Source: Streptomyces sp. NBC_00239 (GTDB taxonomy: Bacteria; Actinomycetota; Actinomycetes; Streptomycetales; Streptomycetaceae). Taken from it: DNA of 53,565 nucleotides. Below the pieces are notes generated by a model. The model was not told the origin of the DNA. It saw only the letters and a list, made by a program, of their open reading frames with translations, and did no database searches. Positions within the stretch are counted from its first letter, which is position 1; every line of letters starts with the position of its first letter. The translations under genes were made by a program, and so were the position numbers. Shown piece after piece: positions 31,548-39,732 of this stretch. The stretch lies in assembly GCF_036194065.1 (NCBI RefSeq), contig NZ_CP108099.1, positions 1 through 53,565 on the forward strand. The letters run 5' to 3'.

Positions 31548-33062
31548 TCAGCTTCCGCTGGGCACGTTGTGCAGGAACTCCAGGCGCTGCTGCGCCACCG
31601 ACAGGTGCCGACGGTCGAGCGAGGGCAGGGCGCGCAGCAGGCTGATCAGCTCGGGTCCGCACTCGCGGGCCTGGCGCGGCTCGCTGATCTGCGTCCAGCA
31701 GTAGTGGGCGCTCTTGGCGGTGCTGAGGACCTCGGGGGCGTCGGGCGACTGGTGCGCGAGACGAGTCCGCCCCGCGCTGATCCACAGCTGCGTCGCCAGC
31801 AAGAAGTTGCCCTGCAGCTTGGCGAGGTCGGCCCGAATCTCCACCCACTGCGTGGCCTGCGGCGAGTCGATGCCGTACGTCTGCAGCGTGTGCGTCTCCC
31901 ACGCCTGGGCGAGGCGCGCGGCCTCCCTGAACTCCCCCCGCTGGGCGAGGGCGTAGACGTGCGGGCGCGGGTCCTGGGGGTCCGGTACGGGCTGCTGTTG
32001 CTGCTGCACGACGGGCTGCTGCACCGGCGCCGGGGCCTGCACTGGAGCCGGGGCCTGCGCCGGTACGTACGGCGCGACGGGCGGCTGCGGGTCGGGGTGA
32101 GCGGCCCGGACCGGCTGCTGCTCCGGCGCGGCGTGCTGTCGCTGCTGCCACGGCGGCCGGGAAGCCTGCGGGGCCGGGGCCGGGCTGGTCGGCGCCGGGA
32201 ACTGCAGCGACTCGACCGACGGCGCAGCCGGTGCCGGCGCGGCGGGTGCCGCCGGGGTCTGGGGCTGAGGGGCGGGCGCGGGCCGGGCCGGAGCGGCGCG
32301 CTCGCGCAGCTCGCGGATGAAGTCCATGTCCCCGGCGAGGATGCGCTGCACGTTGGTCTGGGGCGGCCGGGCGGCGGGCTGCTGGGCGTCGATCTCGTGG
32401 GCGGTGGGCACGATGAGCGCGCCGGGCGGCAGTGCTGCGGCGCCCACAGCCAGCGCGTGCAGCCGCGCGTTGGTGGGCCGTTGGGGGTTGCGGCGCAGCT
32501 GCTCGATCCAGGCCCGGGTGTAGGTGCTGACCTGGCTGTTGCCGGGGTCGGTGAAGCCGGGCGGGGCGACCGTGCCGTACACCTCGACGGAGCTGGGGGC
32601 GGGCAGGGAGCCGTACTCCTGCAGCAGGGGCCAAGAGCGCTTGTCGGCGGCGGTGTCCAGCAGCACGGTGGTCAGGCCCGGCGGGCGCTTGCGCAGCTCG
32701 GTGCCCAGCCACTCCCACGGCAGGGCCGTGTACCGGGCGGTGGACGCGGTCGTGCCGGCCAGCGCGAGGTAGAGCTGGTGGCCGCGCCGGTCGACGGTGA
32801 GACGGCCGGAGAGGTAGACCAGCAGGGGCCCGGGGGTTGCGGCGGCGGCGCGCAGCCGGGTCAGCAGGGCGTTCTGGTCGCGTACGCCGTCCAGATACGT
32901 GGTGTCGCTGGGGACGTCGCTGCCGAGTAGGACCGGCACGGGGACGATCGACAGGGCGGCAAGGTTCGCGCTGGGTTCGATCTGGATGGTGCGACGGCGC
33001 ATGGCCGTGTCCCCGGCGATGAGAAGTACGTGTCCTCGCTGCTCCACCCCGTTGATCTGCAT
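31548..33062 (-). CDS. pseudo-caspase-like protein with Pro/Gln linker and helical C-terminus
   Basis: A 504-residue protein. Residues 8-190 resemble a caspase/C14 peptidase fold: LLIAGDTAM, a helix DQNALLTRLRAAA, LLVYLSGRLTVD where active members have SGH, TVLLDTAADKR where they have DxC, and VYGTVAPPG then STYTRAWIEQL. Both catalytic residues are replaced, so it is probably an inactive scaffold. Residues 250-395 are Pro/Ala/Gln-rich. The C-terminal 110 residues are TPR-like (ALAQRGEFREAARLAQAWET, LAKLQGNFLLATQLWISAGR). The ATG at 33062 lacks a ribosome site and may be leaderless (TACGGT upstream). Function is unknown. Confidence 0.6.
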   Translation of the reverse strand: MQINGVEQRGHVLLIAGDTAMRRRTIQIEPSANLAALSIVPVPVLLGSDVPSDTTYLDGVRDQNALLTRLRAAAATPGPLLVYLSGRLTVDRRGHQLYLALAGTTASTARYTALPWEWLGTELRKRPPGLTTVLLDTAADKRSWPLLQEYGSLPAPSSVEVYGTVAPPGFTDPGNSQVSTYTRAWIEQLRRNPQRPTNARLHALAVGAAALPPGALIVPTAHEIDAQQPAARPPQTNVQRILAGDMDFIRELRERAAPARPAPAPQPQTPAAPAAPAPAAPSVESLQFPAPTSPAPAPQASRPPWQQRQHAAPEQQPVRAAHPDPQPPVAPYVPAQAPAPVQAPAPVQQPVVQQQQQPVPDPQDPRPHVYALAQRGEFREAARLAQAWETHTLQTYGIDSPQATQWVEIRADLAKLQGNFLLATQLWISAGRTRLAHQSPDAPEVLSTAKSAHYCWTQISEPRQARECGPELISLLRALPSLDRRHLSVAQQRLEFLHNVPSGS

Positions 33063-33087
33063 ATCAGCACCGTACTCACACGCGAAA

Positions 33088-33116
33088 AACCCCGGCGGAC
33101 AGTTTCCACCGGGGTT
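33088..33116 (-). terminator. hairpin terminator of the long minus operon
   Basis: AACCCCGG (33088-33095) and CCGGGGTT (33109-33116) with a 13-base loop. It lies between the end of gene 33147 and the start of the pseudo-caspase gene. Confidence 0.65.
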
Positions 33117-33146
33117 CTTCGGGCGGGCCGACGGGCCGCGGGGGTG

Positions 33147-33665
33147 TTACAGGTCGATCTCCTCGTCGTCCTGGCGGGCGGGCTCCTCGGCGGGCTCCTG
33201 CGGCCTGCTCAGCAGGTGCTCGGCCACCTCGTCGCCCAGGACCTCCCGGGCCTTCTGGTCGCCGTGGTCCATCGCCTGGCGGAAGAGCGCCTGGTCCTCC
33301 GGGGAGTTGCTGAACACGTCGTACTCGGGGTGCTGCGTCCAGAACTCACTGATCGCAGCGTCGCGGGCCGCGTGCGTCGCCTCCTCGGCCGGGGAGAACG
33401 GCCTCGGGTTCTCCGGGATGATCCCGGCGGCCTCCGCGCCTGCGACGATCTGCTCGTCCCACACGCACGCGGCGTACTCCGGGTCCTGGCCCGACTCCTC
33501 GATGTACCGGGTGCGCTGTTCCTCGCCGTATCCGGCGGCCGTCAGCTGGCGCTGGTGGGCGGCCTGCTGCTGGTCATACTGTGCGGGCTGGTCGGCGGTC
33601 ACGGTGACGGGCGCCCACGGGTCCTCGGCCTTGTGCTGCTCGCCGTTGTGCTTCTCGCCGTTCAC
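33147..33665 (-). CDS. hypothetical protein with acidic C-terminal tail
   Basis: A 172-residue acidic helical protein, not recognised. It ends in RQDDEEIDL. The neighbouring gene ends in DRDDEEIDL, and the relaxase ends in EIDLDVDM. The GTG at 33665 overlaps the stop of the upstream gene (GTGA). It is the last gene of the operon beginning at 39487. Its repeated use of the tail suggests a shared partner. Confidence 0.65.
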   Translation of the reverse strand: MNGEKHNGEQHKAEDPWAPVTVTADQPAQYDQQQAAHQRQLTAAGYGEEQRTRYIEESGQDPEYAACVWDEQIVAGAEAAGIIPENPRPFSPAEEATHAARDAAISEFWTQHPEYDVFSNSPEDQALFRQAMDHGDQKAREVLGDEVAEHLLSRPQEPAEEPARQDDEEIDL

Positions 33666-34039
33666 AGGTCGATCTCCTCGTCGTCGCGGTCGCGGTCCTG
33701 GCCGTTGTCGGCCGGGGGCGGGGTGGGCTCGAAGCTGCGGGGGTGGGCGGCGTGGTCCATGGCCCGGGTGGCGAACCCCTTGTCGCCGTCGCCGCGGTGT
33801 TCCTTCTCCGCCTCGGCGACCTCGCGGTGGTCCGCGCCGGCCGCGTCGACCAGGTGCCGGGCGTGGGCGGCCTGCTGCTCGTAGGTGCTGACGTCGGCGG
33901 CGGTCACCTCCTGGCCGGACGCCGTCTTCTCCTCCAGTTCGGCGGCGGTCCGGTCGAGCTGGGCGAGGGCCGGGAGTAACCCGGCGACCTCCTCCTGGTG
34001 CTCGCGGACGTCCTGGTCCTCGGTCTGGGTGTCGCTCAC
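33662..34039 (-). CDS. hypothetical coiled-coil protein with acidic C-terminal tail
   Basis: A 125-residue, highly charged helical protein (VREHQEEVAGLLPALAQLDR, AAHARHLVDAAGADHREVAE) with the tail RDDEEIDL. The GTG at 34039 has AAGGGACCGACC upstream. It overlaps the next gene by GTGA. Unknown function. Confidence 0.65.
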   Translation of the reverse strand: MSDTQTEDQDVREHQEEVAGLLPALAQLDRTAAELEEKTASGQEVTAADVSTYEQQAAHARHLVDAAGADHREVAEAEKEHRGDGDKGFATRAMDHAAHPRSFEPTPPPADNGQDRDRDDEEIDL

Positions 34040-34069
34040 GGTCGGTCCCTTCTTCTCGGTGGCGGGGTC

Positions 34070-34468
34070 TCAGAAGTCGATGTCGAGGTCGTCGTCGACC
34101 TCCGGCGGCGCGGGGCCGGCGTCGGGCTCGTCGCGTACGAGCCGCAGGTGCCGTTCGGGCTGGGGCGCGGTCTCCGGCTCGCGGGCGGGTGCGGGCGGCC
34201 ACTCCGTGCCCTTGGGGCCGTGCACGGTCACCTCCTGGCCGGGGTGGACCTCGGCCTGGACGTGGCCCCGGTAGACCAGGGAGCCGCCGTCGAGGAACTG
34301 CAGCGAGGGGTGGGTGCGCGGGTCGTCGGCGGGCTTCACGGCGTCGCGTTCGGTCAGCGGCGCGGGGTCGACCGTGCGGCCGTCGATGGACAGTCCCTTC
34401 GGGGAGACCTCCACGGTGTGGCCGCGCCACTGCCTGACCAGTCGCCCGACGGCGGCGGTGGGCTTCAC
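34070..34468 (-). CDS. hypothetical protein with acidic C-terminal tail
   Basis: A 132-residue protein with a small beta-rich domain (GHTVEVSPKGLSIDGRTVDP; LQFLDGGSLVYRGHVQAEVH) and a disordered acidic tail ending EVDDDLDIDF. This is the same type of tail as in its two downstream neighbours. GTG at 34468 overlapping the upstream stop. Unknown function. Confidence 0.63.
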   Translation of the reverse strand: MKPTAAVGRLVRQWRGHTVEVSPKGLSIDGRTVDPAPLTERDAVKPADDPRTHPSLQFLDGGSLVYRGHVQAEVHPGQEVTVHGPKGTEWPPAPAREPETAPQPERHLRLVRDEPDAGPAPPEVDDDLDIDF

Positions 34469-35226
34469 CGCTGCCGCTCTTCACGCTCGGCGGCGGCCAG
34501 CTCGACCGGGGCCTCGTGACCGGCGGCCTTGAGCAGCGCGGCGACGTTCAGCTCGTCGCCGGGGGCGACGGCGCGGGTCTCGCGGGCGTCGCTCGCGGCG
34601 ACCAGGGCCTCAACGGTCTTGCTGATGGCCTCGACCCGGGCCACCTCGGTGCGGTGCTCCCACACCTTCTCGGCGACGCGGGTCTGACCCTCGATCATGG
34701 CGACGGCCACCTCGGTGCGGGCCTCCGTCTCCGCCATGACGCGCTCGTGGCGCTGCTCGCGCTCCAGGCGGCGGTCGCCGCGCCACAGCGGGGCGCACAC
34801 GGCGTAGACCGCTGCGGTGCCGACCAGCCAGAGCAGGGCGCGCAGCGCGGAGTCCGGCGTCCAGGCGGCCACGCCCAGCAGGGCGAGGGTCCCGCCGGCG
34901 GCGAACGCGAACCGGGTGGTCTCCGCCTCGCCGTGCTGCTTGGCGGCCGACACGGTGCCCGCCGCGGCGGCGAGGGCGGCCAGCCCTCCGCTGATCCACA
35001 GGGGCTGGGTCGAGCCGTCGGGCAGCTGCTCGTGCCAGCCCCACGCCAGCGCGGTCGCCGCGGTGGTGACCAGTCCGGGCGCGAGGCGGCCGAAGTGCTC
35101 CCACAGGACGCGGCCGGCGGACTTCACCGGCGGCAGCGGCTCGACGCTGGGCAGGTACGGGGCGGTGATCTGCTGCTCGCGGCTGATCAGGTAGGTGGCC
35201 GGGTCGAAGGGGGTGGGCTCGTTCAT
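34465..35226 (-). CDS. membrane protein with cytoplasmic coiled coil, possible transfer component
   Basis: A 253-residue protein with four likely membrane helices (about residues 47-65, 75-95, 107-122, 128-147) followed by a long charged helix (LEREQRHERVMAETEARTEV). Not recognised by family. Membrane location and operon context make it a candidate channel or anchoring component for plasmid transfer. It starts 4 bases after the DnaB-N-like gene. Confidence 0.65.
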   Translation of the reverse strand: MNEPTPFDPATYLISREQQITAPYLPSVEPLPPVKSAGRVLWEHFGRLAPGLVTTAATALAWGWHEQLPDGSTQPLWISGGLAALAAAAGTVSAAKQHGEAETTRFAFAAGGTLALLGVAAWTPDSALRALLWLVGTAAVYAVCAPLWRGDRRLEREQRHERVMAETEARTEVAVAMIEGQTRVAEKVWEHRTEVARVEAISKTVEALVAASDARETRAVAPGDELNVAALLKAAGHEAPVELAAAEREERQR

Positions 35227-35230
35227 GGGG

Positions 35231-36319
35231 TCACATCTCCATCTCGTGCTGGTGGGTGGGGGCGTCGGGGGTGTGGGCGGGAGCCGGTGGGGCGGGCTCC
35301 TTGTCGCTGGCCAGCTCCGGCTCGCGCTCGGCGTGCTGGATGCGCTGCTGGTCGGCCTGGACCGGCTCCAGGGCCTGCCCGGCGTGGTCGACCAGGGCGG
35401 AGACCGGCAGGGCCGGGTGGCGGGCGTAGTTGCGCAGGTCGTGACCGGCTGCGTCGAGGCGGTCGAGGGCGGCGGTGTGCAGGACCTGCTCGGCGGTGTA
35501 GGCGGCGGTGCCGCCCATCCCTGCCTCCTGCAGCTCGGCGAGGACCTGGTCGCTGGGCTGCGGCCCGGGGTGGCGCTGGGCCTCCCATGCGACGGTCAGC
35601 GGGTCGATGGGGGCGTGGCGCTCGTCGAGCGTGCGCATCGCCTGGTAGACGGCGGCCAGCTGCGGGTGGGAGAAGTCCCGGTCCTCCAGCCAGCCGGTGA
35701 CCTCGCGCAGCTGGCGGGGCTCGTAGAGCAGGGAGGCGACGGTCTCGCCCTCGGCCTGGATGTCGACCCGGGCGCGCTCGGTGCGGGGCACCGGGGTGAC
35801 CTCCTGCTCGGGGGTGGTGTCGAGCAGGTTGCGCACGGTCTCCGGTGCGGTCTTCCAGGCGGCGTCCAGCTGGGCGAGGCGCTGCCCGGTCCGGTCGGCC
35901 TGCTGCAGTGCCTTGAGCGCCTGGTCGACCTCGGCTTGCCGGGCGGTGTCCCGCAGCGTCTCGCCGGCGTGCTCGACGGCCCGGTGGATCGCGGCTTCCA
36001 GCACCATCCCGCCGTACAGCGGGGCGGTCTTGGGGTTCGGGCAGACGCTCGCGTTGGCGAGGACGGACAGGCGGGAGGGGGTGAGGGTCTGCCGGATGCC
36101 CGGCTCCTCGATCTTCGCCACGGCGGCGGTGACGGCGGCCGGGATGTCGTTCGGGGCGACCTTGGAGAAGTCGATCGAGTGCAGCGTCTGCCACAGGGCG
36201 GCGTAGTCCGGACGGGAGAAGGTTCCCGGCGGTATCCAGCGCATCGAGGGCAGCGCCTCGGGGCGGTGCAGCATCGCCCCGAGCAGTGCCTCCTCAGCCT
36301 TGAGCGTCAGCTTCTTCAC
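35231..36319 (-). CDS. DnaB N-terminal-domain-like protein without ATPase
   Basis: A 362-residue protein with two segments like the DnaB helicase N-terminal domain: AEEALLGAMLHRPEALPSMR (about 8-50) and ETVASLLYEPRQLREVTGWL (about 195-245, followed by FSHPQLAAVYQAMRTLDE). The RecA-like ATPase of DnaB is missing, so it cannot unwind DNA itself. It may contact primase or the host helicase, or hold a replication complex. GTG at 36319 overlapping the upstream stop (GTGA). The C-terminus is Pro-rich. Confidence 0.72.
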   Translation of the reverse strand: MKKLTLKAEEALLGAMLHRPEALPSMRWIPPGTFSRPDYAALWQTLHSIDFSKVAPNDIPAAVTAAVAKIEEPGIRQTLTPSRLSVLANASVCPNPKTAPLYGGMVLEAAIHRAVEHAGETLRDTARQAEVDQALKALQQADRTGQRLAQLDAAWKTAPETVRNLLDTTPEQEVTPVPRTERARVDIQAEGETVASLLYEPRQLREVTGWLEDRDFSHPQLAAVYQAMRTLDERHAPIDPLTVAWEAQRHPGPQPSDQVLAELQEAGMGGTAAYTAEQVLHTAALDRLDAAGHDLRNYARHPALPVSALVDHAGQALEPVQADQQRIQHAEREPELASDKEPAPPAPAHTPDAPTHQHEMEM

Positions 36320-36870
36320 CGGGCCACCCCGCCCGGCTCGTACGGGTGCAGGGGCGCGACCGCCGGGAGGTACAGCGGGTGGCGCGGGTGCCCGGCCTTG
36401 GTGGTGCCCAGGGCCCACAGCCGGGCGCCGTGGGCGGTGAGGGCCTTCTCGACGGTGGCGGCGCGCGGGAGCCTGCCCCACGCTCCCCAGCCGACGGTGA
36501 GGTCGTGGGCGGCCTCGGCGAGCAATCGCAGCAGCTCGTCGTTGTGGGCGCCGACGGTGTCGAGCAGCCCGGTGGTGAGGATGCTCGGGTCGGTGGACCG
36601 GACGGCGAACAGGTTGGCCAGCACCAGCCCGCCGCAACGGTCGCGCTGGGCGAAGCCGACCAGTCGCCGGACCGTGGGGTCGTCCTGGTCGGCGGTGGCC
36701 ATCGACGGGTTGAGCAGGACGTAGACGCGGTGCGGGCCGGGTGCCCAGGTACGGGTCAGCGCGTAGCGGTGGACCAGGTCGGGGCTGAACACGGCGGTGC
36801 CGGCGTCGCCCTGCTGATGGGTCAGGCCCTGGTCGGTGGCCCATGCCTGGATCTGCTCGGGGAGCGTCAC
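36316..36870 (-). CDS. DUF1643-like protein
   Basis: A 184-residue protein matching the DUF1643 pattern: RYALTRTW, VYVLLNPSMATADQDDPTVR, LVLANLFAVRSTDP, and VGWGAWG. The family's biochemical role is not established; members are common on phages and mobile elements. It is coupled to the DUF4326-like gene by GTGA on one side and the DnaB-N-like gene on the other. Confidence 0.82.
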   Translation of the reverse strand: MTLPEQIQAWATDQGLTHQQGDAGTAVFSPDLVHRYALTRTWAPGPHRVYVLLNPSMATADQDDPTVRRLVGFAQRDRCGGLVLANLFAVRSTDPSILTTGLLDTVGAHNDELLRLLAEAAHDLTVGWGAWGRLPRAATVEKALTAHGARLWALGTTKAGHPRHPLYLPAVAPLHPYEPGGVAR

Positions 36871-37289
36871 GGCGTCACCTCCGCCGCGTCCGCCAGCTCG
36901 GCGAGCACGCGCGCGTGGCACGGCTCGCCCTCGGGGCACCAGCAGCCCAGCCGCTGGCCCTTGAGCCGGGGGAGCTCGCGGGCGACCAGGTCGCGGTGCT
37001 GGTCGAGCCATACGCGGTACTTGGCGACGACGTCCTCGGCGGTGCCGTGCTTGCCCACCTTGAAGGGGTTGGCGAGCAGGTGACCGGCGAGGTGCCATCC
37101 GCCCTGGTACATCGGGCGGCCGACGTAGACGACGTCCTTGATCTCGGGGTCGTCGCGGCGGCCCTTGAGGCACACGACGGTGATGGGCCCGGTGGCGGCG
37201 GCCTGCTCCTGGTGCTCCTCCTCGAAGAGGTCGAGGCCCAGCTGCAGCCCGCCGTTCATCTCGGGGTCGAACCGCTTGGCGGCGCTCAT
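36867..37289 (-). CDS. DUF4326-like protein
   Basis: A 140-residue protein with the DUF4326 signature: VYVGR, HLLANPFKVG, LKGQRLGCWCPEGEPCHARV. The Cys and His positions suggest a metal site. Function of the family is unknown; it is frequent in phage and plasmid DNA-modification neighbourhoods. ATG at 37289 overlapping the methyltransferase stop (ATGA). Confidence 0.82.
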   Translation of the reverse strand: MSAAKRFDPEMNGGLQLGLDLFEEEHQEQAAATGPITVVCLKGRRDDPEIKDVVYVGRPMYQGGWHLAGHLLANPFKVGKHGTAEDVVAKYRVWLDQHRDLVARELPRLKGQRLGCWCPEGEPCHARVLAELADAAEVTP

Positions 37290-38482
37290 GCCAGCACCTC
37301 CCGGACCCGCTCGGCCAGCCAGCGGGCGGACGGGGGCGGGAAGGCGTTGCCGATCTGCCGGTTGACCTCGGTGGACGTCCCGGCGAACTGGTGGGAGTCG
37401 GGGAAGCCTTGGCCCCTCGCCTTCTCCCGGTTGGTGAACATCCGCACCCGGCAGTCGTCCAGCGTCATGCCGGCGGGCTCCACGTACATGTGGTGGTTGC
37501 CCTCGGCGGTGAACGCGGGCGCGGCCTCGTCGAGGCTCTGCACGGTGCTGTGGTTGCGCAGGATGACCAGGAAGGGCTTGCCCTCGAAGCGGCGCAGCCC
37601 CATCTCGACCTTGGCGCGGGTGGTGGCGGCGTACGGGCGGAACTTCTTGCCCGGCTTGCCGTCGCCGAAGCGGCGGGTGGGCGCGGACAGGTCGAGGACG
37701 TCGCCGATCGGCCGGGTCAGCGGGACGACCTCGCGGTGCCCGCAGCGCCGGTTCGGGCAGATGTAGCGGTAGCCCTCGCCGTACGTGGCGGTCTTCCGCA
37801 TCCGCGGGCGGGCCCACTGCTGCATCGCCCGGACGTCGCCGCAGTGCTCGCACACGGCCCGGGGACGGGGCCGCAGGTCCGGGCGGGGCAGTCCCTTGCG
37901 GGCGAGGACGAACGCGATGCGGTGACGGTGCTGCGGCGCCGCGGTGAAGTCCTCGCCGTCCAGGTGCGCGGCGTCGAAGGACACCAGCGTCGGGAACTTG
38001 CCCAGCTTGTCCCAGATCCGCAGCCAGTCGTCGAACAGGTTCCAGCGGGTGGCGAACCCGGGGACGTTCTCCCCGGCGATGACGTCGTACTGGCCGCACT
38101 CGTCGGCGCGGACCAGGTCCCACGCGGTGGCCCGGGTCTGCGACCAGCTCGCGGGCCGGGCCTTGAGGTCGTCCTGCTCGACGATGTCGTCGGCCTCGTC
38201 GACCGCGTCGTCCAGGGTGGCCACCTGCGGGGCGCTGTTCCCGCCCGCCGGCGCGGCCTCCTTGCAGATCGGGGAGCCGACCAGGACCCGGGCGTAGGGC
38301 AGGCGTCGCATGTCGAGCGTGTGGACGTTCTCGCACTCGGCGCGCACGCCGGGGAAGTTGAGCCGGACGGTGGCGACGGCCGGCGGGGCGTGGTTGAACG
38401 CGGAGCGCGCGCGGAACCCGGCGGCGCGGAAGCCGTCGAGGTCGCCCCCGCCCCCGGTGAACAGGTGGTTGGCCGTGTTCAT
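37286..38482 (-). CDS. C5-cytosine DNA methyltransferase-like protein
   Basis: A 398-residue protein of the C5 methyltransferase fold. SAM-binding motif I is HLFTGGGGDLDGFRAAGF, the catalytic Cys73 lies in VGSPICKEAAPAGG (motif IV, SPIC instead of PPC), ENV is at about 138-140, Q-x-R-x-R at about 184-188 (motif VIII), and QIGNAFPPPSARWLAE forms motif X. A four-Cys cluster (CEHC...CPNRRC) suggests a zinc insert in the target-recognition part. It probably methylates plasmid DNA; no cognate restriction enzyme was found. ATG at 38482 overlaps the ASCH gene. Confidence 0.85.
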   Translation of the reverse strand: MNTANHLFTGGGGDLDGFRAAGFRARSAFNHAPPAVATVRLNFPGVRAECENVHTLDMRRLPYARVLVGSPICKEAAPAGGNSAPQVATLDDAVDEADDIVEQDDLKARPASWSQTRATAWDLVRADECGQYDVIAGENVPGFATRWNLFDDWLRIWDKLGKFPTLVSFDAAHLDGEDFTAAPQHRHRIAFVLARKGLPRPDLRPRPRAVCEHCGDVRAMQQWARPRMRKTATYGEGYRYICPNRRCGHREVVPLTRPIGDVLDLSAPTRRFGDGKPGKKFRPYAATTRAKVEMGLRRFEGKPFLVILRNHSTVQSLDEAAPAFTAEGNHHMYVEPAGMTLDDCRVRMFTNREKARGQGFPDSHQFAGTSTEVNRQIGNAFPPPSARWLAERVREVLA

Positions 38483-38922
38483 CGCGCGCCCTCCCACTCG
38501 GCGTCGGTGGCGAGGGCGGCGGCCGTGGCGTCGTCCAGCTGCAGGCGCACGGTCTCCAGCACCTGCTCCGGCGGCGTCCACAGCTGCAGCGCGCCGGTGG
38601 CGGGCACGGGCAGCGGCAGGGCGGTGACCTGGTCGAGCTGCCAGTGGAAGTGGCCGGGCATGGCCCACGGGGCGCACTCGCCGTCGTCCGGGTGGCAGTC
38701 GACGATCCGGGCCACGGCGATGACCGCGCCCATGTCGAGCTGCAGCCCGCGCACGATGGCGGTCATGGGCGCGTACTGGTTGGCGTGCTGGTCGGGCTTC
38801 GCCGCGCTGTGGATGAGGACGGCTCCCCGGTGCGAGGTCGTCCAGGTGCGGTTCTCGATCCGCTTGTCGGCGTGGGCGATGGCGCTGGCCCAGGGCTGGC
38901 GGACGGTCAGCGCGCGGATCAT
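38479..38922 (-). CDS. ASCH domain protein
   Basis: A 147-residue ASCH-like protein: ALTVRQPWASAIAHADKRIE at the start, then NRTW, RGAVLIHSA, and GAVIAVARIVDCHPDDG. ASCH domains are PUA-like and thought to bind RNA or modified nucleic acid; some have nuclease or nucleosidase activity. Coupled by ATGA to the membrane gene upstream and to the methyltransferase downstream. Confidence 0.85.
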   Translation of the reverse strand: MIRALTVRQPWASAIAHADKRIENRTWTTSHRGAVLIHSAAKPDQHANQYAPMTAIVRGLQLDMGAVIAVARIVDCHPDDGECAPWAMPGHFHWQLDQVTALPLPVPATGALQLWTPPEQVLETVRLQLDDATAAALATDAEWEGAR

Positions 38923-39203
38923 GCGAGACCCCGGAACGCCTTGGCGATGCCGATGAGCACGATGGCCGTGATGACGACCGCGATGATCGTGCCCCGGCCG
39001 CTCGCGGTGACGACCTTGACCAGCTGCAGCGGCACCTTGACGGCGACGGCCACGATCGTGGCCACGTAGGCGAGGAACGCGGCGCCGATGGTGTTGCCGA
39101 TGCCCGTGCCGACGTGGACGGCGAGCAGGGCGGCCAGCGTGCCCGCGAGGATGGCGACCAGGGCGGTGATCCGCTCGGCGGTGAAGTTCTCGGTGGCCTT
39201 CAT
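38919..39203 (-). CDS. small membrane protein
   Basis: A 94-residue protein with about three hydrophobic segments (ITALVAILAGTLAALLAV; IGAAFLAYVATIVAVAV; TIIAVVITAIVLIGIAKAF). No family recognised. ATG at 39203, overlapping the gene above it by ATGA. Confidence 0.65.
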   Translation of the reverse strand: MKATENFTAERITALVAILAGTLAALLAVHVGTGIGNTIGAAFLAYVATIVAVAVKVPLQLVKVVTASGRGTIIAVVITAIVLIGIAKAFRGLA

Positions 39204-39487
39204 CGGGACACCGCCACTCGCGCGGCGGGGACGAAGGTGCGGAAGTCGGCGGACTCGACGGCGAGCAGGCAGGCACGCATGTGGGCGGCGGCGGTCTCGG
39301 GGTGCTCGCCGTACTCGTAGGCGAACTCGGCGACCGCGTCGGCGGCGCCGTTCGGGCCGAGTCGGTCGGCGGTCTCGTGGACCAGCTCGCGGGTCCGGGC
39401 CGGGTTCGTGGCGAACTCGGCGACCGGGGCCTGGGAGACGAACAGGAACGTGGCGAGCGTCGTGGTGACGCGCGAGGTGGAACGCAC
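39200..39487 (-). CDS. small helical protein, first gene of the operon
   Basis: A 95-residue helical protein (ELVHETADRLGPNGAADAVA; EHPETAAAHMRACLLAVESA). GTG at 39487 with GGAGG five bases upstream. It heads the operon running down to 33147. Unknown function. Confidence 0.65.
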   Translation of the reverse strand: MRSTSRVTTTLATFLFVSQAPVAEFATNPARTRELVHETADRLGPNGAADAVAEFAYEYGEHPETAAAHMRACLLAVESADFRTFVPAARVAVSR

Positions 39488-39528
39488 AGCAGCCTCCGGC
39501 GAAGGAGAGAAGAGACGGGGGAGTCCGG

Positions 39529-39570
39529 CTCGACCCGGGCGGGGCGGGGTGCTCGTCCGCCCGGGTCGAG
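39529..39570. terminator. long hairpin between operons
   Basis: CTCGACCCGGGCGG (39529-39542) pairs perfectly with CCGCCCGGGTCGAG (39557-39570). It separates the 39584-40062 genes from the operon starting at 39487. Confidence 0.65.
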
Positions 39571-39583
39571 GTAGAGGGAGCGG

Positions 39584-39727
39584 TCAGCTGCCCTGACGGG
39601 CGCGCTCGATCGCGGCACGGGCCTCGGCGGCGCGTGCGGCGTCGGCGGCGGCCTCCTGGGCGCGGCGCAGGGACTCGCTCGCGGCGGGGTCCTGGATGAC
39701 GGCGGTGGTACCGAGCGCGGTACGCAC
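39584..39727 (-). CDS. very small hypothetical protein
   Basis: A 47-residue Ala-rich helical reading frame with a GTG start and no good ribosome site. It follows the 109-residue gene by five bases and precedes a hairpin. Weakly supported. Confidence 0.38.
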   Translation of the reverse strand: MRTALGTTAVIQDPAASESLRRAQEAAADAARAAEARAAIERARQGS

Positions 39728-39732
39728 GGCGG

